A stretch of 64,000 nt of DNA from Rotaria sordida. Lineage: Eukaryota; Rotifera; Eurotatoria; Philodinida; Philodinidae. Both the position numbers and the translations under genes were made by a program. The notes under the pieces were generated by a model, which had not been told where the DNA came from, ran no database searches, and worked only from the letters and a program-made list of their open reading frames with translations. Location: assembly GCA_905250125.1 (NCBI GenBank), contig CAJNOL010000265.1, forward strand, positions 1 to 64,000, given 5' to 3'. Below, one piece after another: positions 26,255-38,936 of the stretch (the stretch's first letter is position 1; each line of letters begins with the position of its first letter).

Positions 26255-29200
26255 ATTCTTCTTGATGAATTTCTTATTTATCTAATTCTCGCTTTTTTTG
26301 TCACTTATTATATGTATTTTCTCTTTCTTATTCCTACATCCTTTGACATCATATTATCTACTGTTCTTTTCTACTCCAGCATCTTACAACTAAAACCTGA
26401 TCTTATCATATTTACAAATACTCCAAGTGTATACATCAAGGTACATTTTGATAATATTAGGCATAGTTCTCGCATATGTGTCGCCTTCATCTTGTTCTGC
26501 AGTACTTGGGGAACATCCATTCAACTTTCGCCAGCTCACCCCCTGAACAGTCGCCAATTGGCAAAAGTTCAATGGACTTTCGCCAATAATTGGCGAAAGT
26601 ATTATTGTCGAAGAGCGGGAATCCCTAAACTTCATAAGATGAAAACCTATTGAATTGTTAAACTGCGAATTCTTATTTTTCTACCAATAAAAAACGATTT
26701 ATGTCAGCATGTACTCATCTAGGCCAATTCCAATAGCTAAGCATTGTATATCAAAACATAGAGAATTTTTCGTTCGACATGCTTACAATCTTAGTATGGT
26801 TTTGAATGTTTTGTTCAGGATGAAAAAAAGTTGCGAACTAACATCTAGAGAAATTTTTAGATGCATTAAGAAAAATTATCTAATCACAGATCAGATTCAT
26901 CCTATAAAATGCTGATTCTTGTGCCATCGGATGTATAATTAAATTCTGAATATAATTGTGCATGTATTCACTTAAACAGTTAAAGCATATAGACTACTTT
27001 AAATCAATCGAAAACGATATTAAAGATTTGTGCGAAACCAGCTTTTTTTTTTGGTATTCCGATATTTTCTATTTCGAAAATTTTTCTCCGAAATATTTGT
27101 TCTAACACTTTGGAAGTTACACCAAAAGTTACAGCAGTTTGTATGTAATATTGTAGCATAAATCAAATTTCAGCAGATTCTTTTCTAAAAACTATAATTT
27201 TCTTTTTTAATTCTCATGATGAAAAAATCTGAAGAAAAATATTTCCCTATAAACATGGTTCTATCGCATATGGTTCGATGCAGTTTCTCGTGTTGATTCT
27301 GAACATGATCTTTTTATTGAATAAAAATGTTTCTGCGTTGAAAAAAATAGGAACCATCTGAGAAGCCATGAATTTTTTGAAAGCCCTTCTTCATGTAGGA
27401 TCCAGGAATATGTATGTTAATTGTAGTGATAGATGAAATATGAGAGAACGTTCTGGAAAAACCTGAATCAGTATCGAACTAGAGCGTGAAGGGAGCGCTC
27501 ATTTTACTTACAGACTCGTTTGAAAAATCACAGAGGAGAAAAAAAGAAAATCTTATTCTCAGGAAAGAGCACTGGTAATTGAACACTTATTTTTATTAAT
27601 CGGTAGCTGACATTATGCAAATTTATAGCATGTGTTGTTTTCATTTGTCACTTCCGTGGATTCTATAAAAGAAATGTGAATTACATAGATGGCACTATTT
27701 TCGGGGTAATTTTTTATTCAGATGATTTTCCAGTCTACTTGTATTTCGTAGCAAAAATTTTAACACCATTAAATAGTCTATAGTTTGAAGTACGTATAAC
27801 ACTGTTTGAATCTTGCAAAAGTAGGCTTTCAATTTTCCACCTAATGTCCATTAGGTAGCTCACTATGTACAGTTTTGTAGAAAATTAAATTCTCTAGCTA
27901 GTGGCATAAAAATCAACCATTAAAATAATTGTTAAATGCTTCGAAGATAAAAAAAATAAAATTGGACCATTTTTTATATGGCATTCGTTACTTTTTCCTC
28001 TCAGGAAAAAATTTCACAATTTTCCAAAAGGATCTCTTCTTGAATTTAATAGTGAGGGGGATTTTTTGTTTTAGCGGCAGATTCTGCACCTCTAATAATA
28101 GCGATGAAGCAGCATAGTCAGTGTGGCTAAATCGATGTGTGTCGAAAAATAAAGAAAATAAACATTGATGTATGAACATAACAAAGCTTACGATTGATCA
28201 ATAGCCAAAACTTTTGGTAGAAAAAGTCGGATTTAACTTTATACTCATAGTAACCAATTAGAATTGTTAGTCGTTTTAGTTTTTCAATCGAAATTACCAA
28301 CGTTTGTTATAACACAACAAGAGTTGATAGACATAGAGAAAAGACTCGCGATACCTCACAGCGAGTCACCGTAAACCTGTGTATTTTAGGGATTTTAGCA
28401 TTGTATACTTAAAAAAACATAGAATTCCATAGCATCAACTATTTAGGAATCACTACTTTCTAATAGTTTTATAGAAGTGTACAACATAGAGAAGTATAGA
28501 CAGGTAAAGAACATCACCTATTGGTCGAACATAATACGCAAATGAATAACGACAATTGTCAAAAAAGTCTATTATAGAAAATCGATCCGAAAAAGAACTA
28601 GATCCAAGTTTTTCAACAATTGTTTTACGACGATTCTCTCTTATCTATTTGTCTTCAGCATAAAAAGTACTCTATATTCAGTTGTTAATCTCTAGTCTTG
28701 TACAACGAAGCATATTAAACTACAATCTTTGGGCTTCGATTGTAGGGAAAATTGAAGGAGCTTGATCATTCAAAAATATCTTAGTCGTAGGTTTTGGGAA
28801 TATCGGAGCCTAACAAGTTATATTTCGAGACGCCCGAACTCTCTAGATTCAAAGATTTAGGATTAGGAAGGTTTTAAGTTTTACTGAGTTGTATCAATTT
28901 TATAAGAAGTTCAATGTTAGCATAAAATGTCATTTTTCTCAATTTTGTAAATGCTCCCAAATAATAAATTCTAAAGATATAGTTCTGATAATTATTGTAT
29001 AAAAAGATAACTTTTTATGCTCTATCCGTTATCTAAATTCGAATTCCCAGAAGAAGTTCACAAATAATGATACATACAGTTTTTCGGTGGCATTCTTCGA
29101 TAAAATTGACTTTTACACCTGCTATAATACACTTCTCTCATGATGCGAAACAAAATTAAATATCAATTTCTACACAACTCGTCAAGGGCTCCAAAACTAG

Positions 29201-30522
29201 CATACTCAAATGTTACCAGATGCAAGTCGATATGAATATGGAAGGGTTGTATGAAAGTACCTAGTCGTAGAAAAATGTTCTGCTGAATTATTTTAATTGA
29301 AAGAGATTTTTTCTTACATATATTATTATCAAAGTTCAGAGGTGAAATTTTACATATAATAGAGGTTAGAAAATAATTATTCGAGTTCAATAAAATAATT
29401 CAAGTGATATAATTTCAACAGACTGATAAAGCAATATTGTCAGTACTTTAGTCGAACATATAACACGATATTAACAATGAAAGAAAAATAGTAAAATTAT
29501 ATTTATTCGCAATCTTTTAGTGAACTATGAAATCATTGGTCTATAAGTAATATAATGGATTGGCTTGGATTTTTGTAGTATAATAGGCCTCATGACGGTG
29601 TAAAACTTTTACAATATTCGTAAAAAAAGTGCAAAGTCAATAGACTCGATAGGTTTATTTTTTACGCAGACATCGACAACTAAGATAAGTGACGACATTT
29701 TTGAAATTAAACATAAGTCTTGATTACTTTCAAGTATTTATCGATTAAGCAAATATAAATTTAAATTACGGATGGAATTTTTAAGTTCACTTACGTAGAG
29801 ATGATCATTTTGTTTTATGTCAGCTTGATCAAAAGCTGTTTTTACTTATTCACGAATGAATTCATGGAGCAATCGATATATCATCTCTTCTAAAAAATGA
29901 CTACATCAACTTATTACTATAGAACTATCTTCATATCTATGTATTCTTCAAATGATCTTTAATCGTCTTTGGTTGTAGAGGCGTAGCTCAGCACTCGAGG
30001 CAGCAGAATGGTTGACTCCCAGAAAAACGGACACGGTGTGGACAATTTTCAAAAGTAGAAGGCATCATGCTTCACTGGTCTCTCCTTCCCTCGTCCATAA
30101 GTTACACCCGCATTTGTTTGTATTAAATACTGAAAATAATCTGTTTGATGTCATAATCTGTAAGTTCAAATAAAGAGTTGAATATCGTTCAAATTTCATT
30201 TCGTGTGTAAGAAAATTATCATGATCACTATCGACACAACAAATTGCTTTGTATATGCTACAGCATAATCTATCTATAACATATATCTCGATATTTTCGT
30301 TTCGTTGCTACTTTGATCTTCTCTTATTCCTTTAATCTGTTCCTTGTCCATGCTTACATAGCCAAACCTATCTTCTCCTTTCTCTTTCTTCGTATTTTTT
30401 CTTTTATGTTTTCATATATAATCATTTATTATTTATGAAAGAAACAGACAGATAAAGTACCAAACAGAATATAGTAAGATTGAATCTATATGAACAGCTA
30501 GTGTTCGTACATAGAACAAATG
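26255..30522. other. Intergenic region without recognised genes
   Basis: Contains a second TTCGCCAATTGGC palindrome cluster (26515-26605). Otherwise only short frames without splice support or protein character. A GGCGTAGCTCAG string near 29980 is not a tRNA (see rejected items). Confidence 0.5.
26515..26605. repeat. Second palindromic TTCGCCAA repeat cluster
   Basis: Reads as CTTTCGCC, GTCGCCAATTGGCAAAAG, ACTTTCGCCAATAATTGGCG: nested inverted repeats of the same words as 25580-25800. The phrase CACCCCCTGAAC is shared with the third copy near 48510. Confidence 0.65.
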
Positions 30523-30978
30523 CTAACTGTGTAATTCACGAAATTCTTCAATAGTCAACATTTTCCTTTTGCATTTAATACAAGATTGATGCATTGATTG
30601 TAATTGCAATGAAGATCGACCATTGGTAGAATTTGAACTTGGTGTTGATATGTTACCACTACCAGTACTAATACCTAATGACATTCGATGATCAAATCCA
30701 CATTCAGACATTATTACTGATGTTTCATTACAAGTCATTAAACGAAAAAGCATTTCAGTCATTTGTTCGGTAAGTAAAACTAAATAACGTTCGGGTACGA
30801 ATTCTTCAACAAAATGTATACTACTTGAAGAAATATCGTTATCATTTATCGACGTATGATTACTGTCATTTAATGTTGATACTTCTTCTGTTGTTCGACG
30901 ACCATTGTTAATACGTGGTTTTGATTTATGCTGAAATAGTGATGAGAAACCGAACTGACTTGACAATAAACTGCCCAT
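30523..30978 (-). CDS. Orphan protein with myristoylation-type N-terminus
   Basis: A single-exon frame of 151 aa. It begins MGSLLSSQFG, with Gly2 and Ser6 as needed for N-myristoylation, so membrane attachment is inferred. Residues about 20-55 are Ser/Asn/Asp-rich and probably disordered. A helical segment (PERYLVLLTEQMTEMLFRLM, about 62-81) follows, then a Ser/Gly/Asn-rich linker, and the C-terminus has a CIKCKRKM Cys pair before EEFRELHS. An acceptor-like TATAG lies about 20 bp upstream of the ATG, so a 5' untranslated exon is possible. Codon use matches neighbouring genes. I do not recognise a family. Confidence 0.65.
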   Translation of the reverse strand: MGSLLSSQFGFSSLFQHKSKPRINNGRRTTEEVSTLNDSNHTSINDNDISSSSIHFVEEFVPERYLVLLTEQMTEMLFRLMTCNETSVIMSECGFDHRMSLGISTGSGNISTPSSNSTNGRSSLQLQSMHQSCIKCKRKMLTIEEFRELHS

Positions 30979-31204
30979 CTATGCATATTCTATAATGAAA
31001 ATATGAGCGCCTTCTATCAATTTCACAAAACAACATATATTTACCAATAACAAATCAAAAATGTCAAGATGAACCTAATCTAATATCGAAATTAAATAAT
31101 ATGAGAAGTCTCTTCTTTTTTTTAATTGTCATCAAGAACTAAAAAATCTAGTAAGATGATTTGACTCTTAAATGGAACACACCTGCCCCTTTTAGAGAAC
31201 AGTG

Positions 31205-31845
31205 TATCGGAAAATCTTAAAACTGTCAGGATAGATAGATCTAGATAAATAGAGAAAAATTTATCATCGACTCAAAATTCATAAACGCTTTCGTTTGGAA
31301 GATGTCGCGGTCGAAAAGACTAAAAGACACCTGCTCTCTTTCCCTTATTGTTCCACTTTCTCAGCTGCAATACATGTGATAATACTGAAATTTTTTTACA
31401 AATACTAGATACTGTTTGAGGTGTTTACTTTTATGGTTTCTTTTTATTTTCGTTTATTCTTAAAAAATGATCTAAATACTCAGCTCAAAAATGTATGATT
31501 TTCTTTTCATAAACCCTCGCAAAAATCAGCGGTACATTATATTTTGAAGTAAAAAAAAAGAATAGGCACTCTAAATATTTCCTAGTGTAAGTAGAAGAAA
31601 GTTTCAACTCGAACGGATGTACTGTGGTTGAGTAACGGATGGAGGTTCTCAGTTATTTTCATCAAAAAAAAACCAACGAAATGCTGTGTAAAGTTTGATG
31701 TTTTCTAGTGAAAATGTTCCACTTTTTTCGACTTTTATAGGTATATATTAATTCTTGAAATATGTCTAATAGATAGAGAATACTTCGAAGCATATATAGA
31801 ACAGAAAAGAATTCAAAATGAAAGATCGAAAAATTTATTCTTCTA
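31205..31845. repeat. Dispersed repeat copy 2, without the nested insertion
   Basis: Direct-orientation relative of 4845-5870. At the point matching the 5367-5747 insertion the sequence runs straight from an AAAATGTTCCACTTTT block into CGACTTTTATAG, so this copy represents the uninterrupted state. No ORF. Confidence 0.75.
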
Positions 31846-32058
31846 ATTTAAACATGATATAAATAAGAATTCGTAAGAAAGAGTCATATATTTTAAAATT
31901 AAAATATATTTTCATTGATAAACAAAATCCCTAAACTCATTTAAAACTTTTTAACATTCATATAATTCTTTATTCATAGACTATCTCTTCATTTGTTCAT
32001 GCAAATATTTTACTATTCATTAAAATTTCAACAACAAAATGAATAAGTCTTGTTTCTA

Positions 32059-33327
32059 TTATAATGAACAGGTTCTATTCTTTAATTTAGAATCAAACGA
32101 TGGTTTTATTCTATATTTTTCAAACTGCACAGTATGTATTGTAATATTTGTATTATTGTAAATTGCTACAAGTTGTTCAATACAATATGTTTTTAAACAA
32201 TATCGTTTCACCCAAGGATAATATGGATAAAGTTGATGTAATCGTGCACGACCATCTATAAATGGTATTGCTCGTTCATATTTATGTGAATAATTTTTGG
32301 CATAATATAATTTATCAAATGATTTCCATTGAAGTAATTCAAAAATGACTAAAGGTTCTCGTGGAGCCTATAAATCATATATGTATGATAAAACCATATT
32401 TTGTTTTTGAAAAACTCAAAGTAAAACTTACAGGTAACCATATTTGACCAAATGGACGCCAAACAAGTGGAAATATATCAAGTTTAGAAATAGAACAATC
32501 ATGAATCGAATAGTTATCATTATATTCTCTCCAAACATGTGTAGAATTTTCGTCTAAATAAGTAATGTGAACATTAGGATATGACCAATTGTATATACCA
32601 GCTTTTGGTGACCAAGGAAAATATAATATATCATAACGTCCAAATTCATTTGAAATATTTAATATTCTAATAGTATGTTCAAATTCTTGATGAAGAAGAG
32701 TATACATACGTGAACGATCACGCATTAATACACGTAAATCAACATCATCATCCCATGGTAAAAAATCATGATTTGTATAACTACCTAAAACATATATATT
32801 AATTATTTGTTAATAAAAATGATTTATAATCTAATCTTTTTGTTTTTCTTACCTAATAATGTTCCATCTATCATCATATATGAGATACTATGTCGACGAA
32901 AGAAATGATCAAGAATACGAAGTAGTTCTATATATAATTGATGATCACATGGAGTAAGTCGACGAGGTAAATCAGGTGAAGAACGCCAATTAGAATAATA
33001 ATAAGAAATTTCTCTAGATTGTTGTTTAGTATATTTGTTTAAATTTGATGATATAATTGAAATGTTACGTTTAAATAATAAATTCGATAATTTATCTTTT
33101 TTCTCATTATCAATATATTGTTGAATTTTAAAACAGAAAAGTTTCATTTCATATGTCCAAATTGATTGTTGTCCATTTTCATTATGTATTATTTTATCAT
33201 AATTATTTGTTTTAGGAAAAGATTTATATGATGCAAAAAAATTTATTAAAATATATCCAAATAAAAATAAAATTATTAATTTTAAATTACAGTATTGTAA
33301 TAATTTCACCATTAAGTTATGCTTCAT
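32059..33327 (-). CDS. LicD/fukutin-like phosphotransferase-type protein
   Basis: Three exons, 32853-33327, 32432-32784 and 32059-32367, phases consistent, 378 aa. It is a type II membrane protein: anchor LKLIILFLFGYILINFFASY at about 15-34, then a lumenal stem and the LicD/fukutin core. The core shows ISYMMIDGTLLGSYTNHDF followed by the acidic PWDDDVDLRV motif (about 165-175), the metal-binding signature of the family; the DGTLLG motif is split by intron 1. Later marks are FPLVWRPFGQIWLPAPREP and a Cys-bearing C-terminus. Fukutin and FKRP transfer ribitol-phosphate to alpha-dystroglycan and LicD proteins transfer phosphocholine; which reaction applies cannot be read here. It is shorter than human fukutin or FKRP (461 and 495 aa), mainly in the stem. 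Confidence 0.85.
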
Positions 33328-34265
33328 GACAAAGGTTCATACATATGTTACATGCTTTTTTTTATGCTAATATTTCTCGTTTATTTGTCATGGATGAATG
33401 CAGACGAATATGCATGTACCTTGATCAATAAATATAATGTACGAGAGTGTATATCATCATAGAAAAATTTGGAATTATAGAGGTTCGGTACTTTGAAAAT
33501 AATTGATCTACAAGAATACGTATGCAATTATGAATAAAATCTAATGATTTAAATTTAAATTTTAAGTTACTAACTGAAAATCTAGCCAGACAGAACATTC
33601 TAATGTATGTGAAAGATCAAATTTCATCGAAATTTATTTCACTATATTTTTTACTATAATGTTTTTTTTTTATCAATTTGGTTATGGTACCTGTATTAGA
33701 AATTATGAATGTGAAATATGTTGTTTACGTAAAGTAGAAAATAGTGTCAAGTTTAATTTATTATTTACATTTTTCAACGCTCTAATGATAATGTACTAGG
33801 TATATGACTATCTTTAAAATATCAATACAATTTTTTTTTCATAATTTTGAACACTATCAAAAATATTCATAGAATTATTGTTCGATAAAATATTTCTATG
33901 AATTGTCAATTTGTTTTCGTTTTGTTTTTATTATTTTATAGTGATATAAATTAATGGTTGCTATTGACCTATTCTCATCTTCCAAAAGATAATGAATCGA
34001 CATCAAATGAAATTTAATACTATTTTATTGTTTGATGTAAAGAATTATTTGTAAAATACAAAATTTGTCTTATTTTTATTAAATTTAATTTTGCAATTCG
34101 CATTCGTCTTTCATCAATAAGAAAGAAAATTCAACAAGAATATGTCGAATTAAAAAAAAAACAAAAGAAGAATGTCACTTAAAAAAAAAACAACAATTTT
34201 GAAAAAGAATTGTTTTTTTTTGTTTTGCGTATTTAAAAATGAGTGTTATATTGTCATCAAACATT
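33328..34265. other. Intergenic region
   Basis: AT-rich sequence between two minus-strand genes. I see no frame, RNA gene or repeat beyond homopolymer runs. Confidence 0.5.
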
Positions 34266-34991
34266 TTAAGTAATATTTTTTACAATACTTTCATGTGATT
34301 TCCCCTCTCCGTTGTTACATAGCACATATTGATAAGAAATATTATTTGTTGTTTGAATTCGACCAAGAAGAAAATCCGCATAGGTTAATGTTGTTTGTAA
34401 TTTAAATAAAAGCATTTGTCGAAATGTTCCTTGACAAGCACGATATGCCATTGTATTTGACTCAAAATCAAGTGGTACAGTGATATTTGATTGTATTCTA
34501 CCTAATGGTCTTAAAAACATTTTATGACCATAAACTTTTTCTGCATTAGGACCAATTGGTAAAAGTTGATGTTCAACTGATGTTGTTAAATTAATTAAAT
34601 GTATTGGTACCCAATTGTCTGATCGAATATGTGTTTGATGTGTAAATGTCAAACGAAAAAAAGTGTTATTTCGAAATGTATCATTTGTAGCATCGATAAT
34701 AATTGGATTTTTGATAGATAAATGTACAGAACGTGGAAGAATAGTAACAATAACAGCTGATGCAATAAGTGTACAAAAAATAACCGTTAATATAATCCAT
34801 AAAAGTGTAGGCCGTCGTTTAAGACGAGCATCATCAAATGGAATTAAGGCAACGAGACCGGGCGATGTTGTTACTTGACCTGTTCCTTGGCATGTTGGAC
34901 ATCGACGATGAGTATTCGTCGAATTATCTACTGTTATATTTAATAATTGTTCATCATCGTCAATCGACGCCATTGCTGTTGGTTCTGTCAT
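34266..34991 (-). CDS. TMEM106 family lysosomal membrane protein
   Basis: A single exon of 241 aa, close to vertebrate TMEM106 proteins (about 250-275 aa). The family's N-terminal Cys motif is present as RRCPTCQGTG (about 29-38), followed by the conserved LVALIPFDDARLKRRPT block. A single transmembrane helix (LLWIILTVIFCTLIASAVIV, about 63-82) gives type II topology. The lumenal part has several N-glycosylation sequons (NDT, NNT, NLT, NIT, NIS) and conserved Cys residues. Known members sit in late endosomes and lysosomes and affect lysosome size, acidification and transport. Start is the first ATG; a second Met at residue 7 is possible. Upstream DNA is T-rich. Confidence 0.9.
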   Translation of the reverse strand: MTEPTAMASIDDDEQLLNITVDNSTNTHRRCPTCQGTGQVTTSPGLVALIPFDDARLKRRPTLLWIILTVIFCTLIASAVIVTILPRSVHLSIKNPIIIDATNDTFRNNTFFRLTFTHQTHIRSDNWVPIHLINLTTSVEHQLLPIGPNAEKVYGHKMFLRPLGRIQSNITVPLDFESNTMAYRACQGTFRQMLLFKLQTTLTYADFLLGRIQTTNNISYQYVLCNNGEGKSHESIVKNIT

Positions 34992-37269
34992 ATGTGCTTT
35001 GAATGATTGTTATTTTTTTTTTGTTTCGCCTGTCTTTCTCTCCCCCAACATATATTTTTCTTCTTTTTCCTTCCAGATTTTTCTATTCTGTTTGTATTTT
35101 AGGCTTTCTTTTTCTTTCGCATTTTTACTTAGTTCGGCTTATGTATCTATGTACGCTCACGTTTACTCTATTTTCTTATTGGTTTAAAAAAAAAGTTATT
35201 TTTCTCTTATTTTGCTTTCAACCGACGTAGAACGTTGTTCATGATAATGTAAAGACATGCGATTGCTTGGTGAAATGCACGAAGGAAGGAAAAAAAAATA
35301 TTAGATTATTGTTGTTGAACACGATATTTGATCGGTTTTTTTTGTAACAAATTTATACAATCGACAATCAATATTCTCTGTCTATATATATGTCTTTAAT
35401 AAAAAAAAATTAGGATCATTAGTAATATATCTGTTTGCTTTTGATTATGATTATTAAATCTGTATTAGATGTCGCTGAAATGCAATATCATGATAGAATA
35501 GCAAACTAAAGAAGAACTTTATGTTGAAATATATTATATTTGGATACTTATCCATGATGATAGTATCAAGCAGAGCAGAACAGCATAGTTTATATTTATG
35601 GTATTTTTAGACGATTATCAAAATACATTTTAAAGTAGACAAGTATGATGTTTCCTTGTCATATAGAATCTAATAAACAATGAAGTAGATTAAATATTCA
35701 TGTGTAAACATTCTCAGGAATATTAAAATTCCATTCCTATGAATCTGTATAATTTGATGCATCTTTTTTTAATCAAAGCCTATCTCATATAAAGTTCCTA
35801 TTTTCTTGATGTGAATGCTGAAATGTAATCGAAACAATCGTTTTTAAGTTAAATTTAAATTCGTTTTGTTTTCTTTTAAAGTACTAAAAAATATTCAGAT
35901 CAAATAAGTACGCTTACAAATGACCGTAAATTGCCGTAGTATGGATTTCATATAGTTCGTCTTGGGTACAGATATCGATTTTAAAAAATAGAAACGTTGT
36001 TTAAATGAATTAGTATTAAGAACAAGAATAATATCCGTGTATAACATGATCACCTAGTAATGTATTCTACATTACTAAGACAATAGTTTATCTAATTTGT
36101 CAGAATTCAATCTTTGTGTATATCTTCATCAGAATCTAAGAAGTATCACAAAACTTCACAAATGATTTACAAACTCATCATTCATACATTTAGCAACAAT
36201 AAACTCTTTGCAACTTTGGAAGGTTATTGTATCTGCTTGGTACTAAATAACTACAATGCTTCAGATCTGAGAGTTTTACTACGGTTGAGAAACTGTGCCA
36301 ACATGATCATGTACTATTTTATCGATTTTTCCGATTATCTCGGTTAATATTTTGAAATGAAAAAAAGTTTTTTGGAATACGAAGAAACACTGATCAAGTA
36401 AATGAATATTTGTACATTCGATTATTAATTTTAATCGTCCTGATATTTTATCTACTATTCGTTGACATGAAGATATTGTTATATCATGTTTCAGTTGTCC
36501 AATATTATTGTATTCCCCGCCTTCGTTATATATTTTTTAATGCACTCAAAACGCGTTTCCCATGGGCTAAACCTCGACTAGTTTTTCATCACAATTTTTT
36601 GGTTTAGTTTGCTGAAAAAAGCATCTTCGACATTATTCAAAGCCACCTGCATCTGTTGTTGATGATCTTGAAAAATTACATTTCATAAATCATCTAAATT
36701 TTTACCTGCTTTTTCTGCTACAATAATTCAAATGAATTTAGCATACTTGTCATAAGTAAAATCATTTATCGATGAAAAAATGGAGCTTGTCTAGAAGATT
36801 TACCAATATAACTTATTGGAATATTCTGATGAAATAACACATGATTGTATTGTTACTGTTTGTTCAATTGTAGTAAAAACTATAGATCTGAAAATTGATA
36901 GTTATTGAATACCAAGTAGATACAATAATTTGCCAAAGTTTTAAAGCGTTTGCTATTGTTAGATATAAGAACGATGAATGTTAAAATTGTTTCAAAACTT
37001 CTGAAACATCCTTTATATGTATATATAAGCAGAATCGAAAGGACTTCGAACTATTTCGACTCATTTATAGACGAAAACTTATTGATTTTATATTATATTC
37101 ACTTCGCAATCAAATGATATTATTATTCTTATTATGATGAATAAAAGAAAAATAAAATTTAGGCAATATTGCTATTTGATACGATCTTAATTTTATTTAC
37201 ACAAAATGTGATTAAAACATTTTATCTAGTTTATTTTTCTCTATACAATCAAAAAATATTTTAATATTA
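34992..37269. other. Intergenic region
   Basis: No gene is supported. A few coding-like peptides appear around 36110-36340 and 36600-36800, interrupted by stops and without splice signals. They may be remains of an old element or chance. Confidence 0.45.
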
Positions 37270-38766
37270 TTATTCATTTATGTTTTGTTGTTTGAGTAAA
37301 CATGCTCGTATAAGACATAAATGTTCAGCTGTAAGATTATTACTTTGTCGAATTATTGTATTAAGTTGAGTAAATGATGGTAGACTAGGCATTGAATCAA
37401 TAACTAAAAAATAGATTTTCAAAATTTTTTTATATTTTAAAAAAAAGAGAAACAATTAAAGAAATTTTTTTTCTTGATGTAAGAAATCTTCGAATGGATA
37501 AAAATTAATTTTGAGTCGAGACTATGTGAATTCTTATAAGCTACGGATATTCGGAAATGAGTTTGTGTCCTTAGCTTATTGCTATAGAGAAGATACTACG
37601 CTTTTACGATATTTTTTTTAAACAAATGTCGTTATAACAAAAAAATTGATTTTTGACTTGAAAATTTGCATAGAGATAGACTTTAATGAGAATAGCTATT
37701 GCCAAAAACATGCTATTACTATAGTTTATATCTTAGAATAGGAACAGTGACAAGATCTTAAACATTTATAGAAAACTATTTTCGTTAATGTCTGTCTCTA
37801 TGGAAAGTTTCAAGTCGAAAATCAATTTTTCTAGTGTTCCCAAGGTATTCATTTGAAAAATACCATAAAAGTGCAATATCTCTACAGCAATAAGCAATGG
37901 ACACAAAGTCTTTTCAGAATATTCATATCTCATAAAAACTCACATAGTCTCGACTGAAAAATAACTTATCAGTTAAAGGAAGGACTTTCTTGGTGAGACA
38001 TTTATAATAGCTAAATTTCTTTCTACGATATCTATTGAACAAAAAAAACTAATAATAATCTTACTTTTCCAACTTTGTCCATGTCGACCATTTGTAATTG
38101 CTTCCAATACGACAAATATATTATGTGGTTTGAATGTAATTCGTAATTGTTTGCCATCTGAAATTTTTTAATAGAGAACTAAATAAAAAAAAAGACAAAA
38201 AGAAAATCTTACCACGAGAAAGATTAAAATCAGCCAATGATGAATAACGTTGTTTAATTAAATCAAAATTATCAATTAAATATGCTTGATTATTATTAAT
38301 AATTAATGGTGGCGGAATTTCATTTTCATTATCAAAATTTTTAATTTGTTGTAAAATTAAAAGATTTTCTGTTTGTTTTTCATTATTATTAATTATTGGC
38401 CATTTAACTTGAATTGTTTTTTCTTCTAATATATTATTCAAAATAAAAAATATACTTTTAAAATCTATATCTAAAATAAAATCTACTTACTAATTAAATT
38501 AGTACTACGTACACGAAGATCTTCATCACGATATCGAGATAGATTAGCTAGAAAAATAATTATGAATAAATAATATTTATTTTTCATTAAAAAAACTGAC
38601 AAGTAAATGTATCTTTCATAGTTGTTAAATATTTATGTTTAACCATATGACTATGTGCACTAAGTGCATGTAATTGATTAAGTATTGATGAATGTTCTTC
38701 ATCAATTTGAGCACGAGCTAATTCAGCATTTTCTAATGAAGCAAACAAACGTTTAAGTTCAGCCAT
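37270..38766 (-). CDS. Orphan 220-aa protein with N-terminal coiled coil
   Basis: Five exons, 38601-38766, 38491-38547, 38213-38425, 38065-38157 and 37270-37403. Every junction keeps phase, giving 220 aa. The N-terminal 70 residues are a helical, charged coiled-coil segment (MAELKRLFASLENAELARAQ), followed by an Asn-rich middle (PPPLIINNNQAYLIDNFDLI) and a more globular C-terminal part (GKQLRITFKPHNIFVVLEAI) ending LLKQQNINE. There is no signal peptide or membrane segment, so cytosolic or nuclear location is inferred. The helix followed by a small beta-type domain recalls small subunits of kinetochore, BLOC or Mediator-like assemblies, but I cannot name a family. The 661-bp last intron holds a foldback element; the other introns are 53-66 bp. 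Confidence 0.7.
37505..37970. mobile_element. Foldback element in an intron
   Basis: Lies in the intron 37404-38064. The left arm contains GTCGAGACTATGTGA and TGTGTCC(T/A)T(A/T)GCTTATTGCT, and the reverse complement of the right arm repeats them in order. Inverted similarity continues through GATTTT(T/C)GACTTGAAA to a centre near 37750. Arms are about 200 bp and diverged. No ORF. Confidence 0.65.
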
Positions 38767-38936
38767 TCGTTTTCTTATGACTCAAAAGACTTCGTTTCTT
38801 TTTCGTCTATTTTATTGATTCCTGTTTTCGTCTTTGTTCCCTCAAAATAATTTAACTAACCAATAGATTTTTATGACATTACGAAAGAAGACGCTAGTGG
38901 TCATCGTTGACTGCAGAGTCAAAAGGTAGGGAACAC

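Noticed and set aside
29975..30060. GGCGTAGCTCAG string resembling the 5' part of a tRNA
   Set aside because: No anticodon arm, no GGTTCGA-type T arm and no acceptor-stem partner follow at the right spacing.
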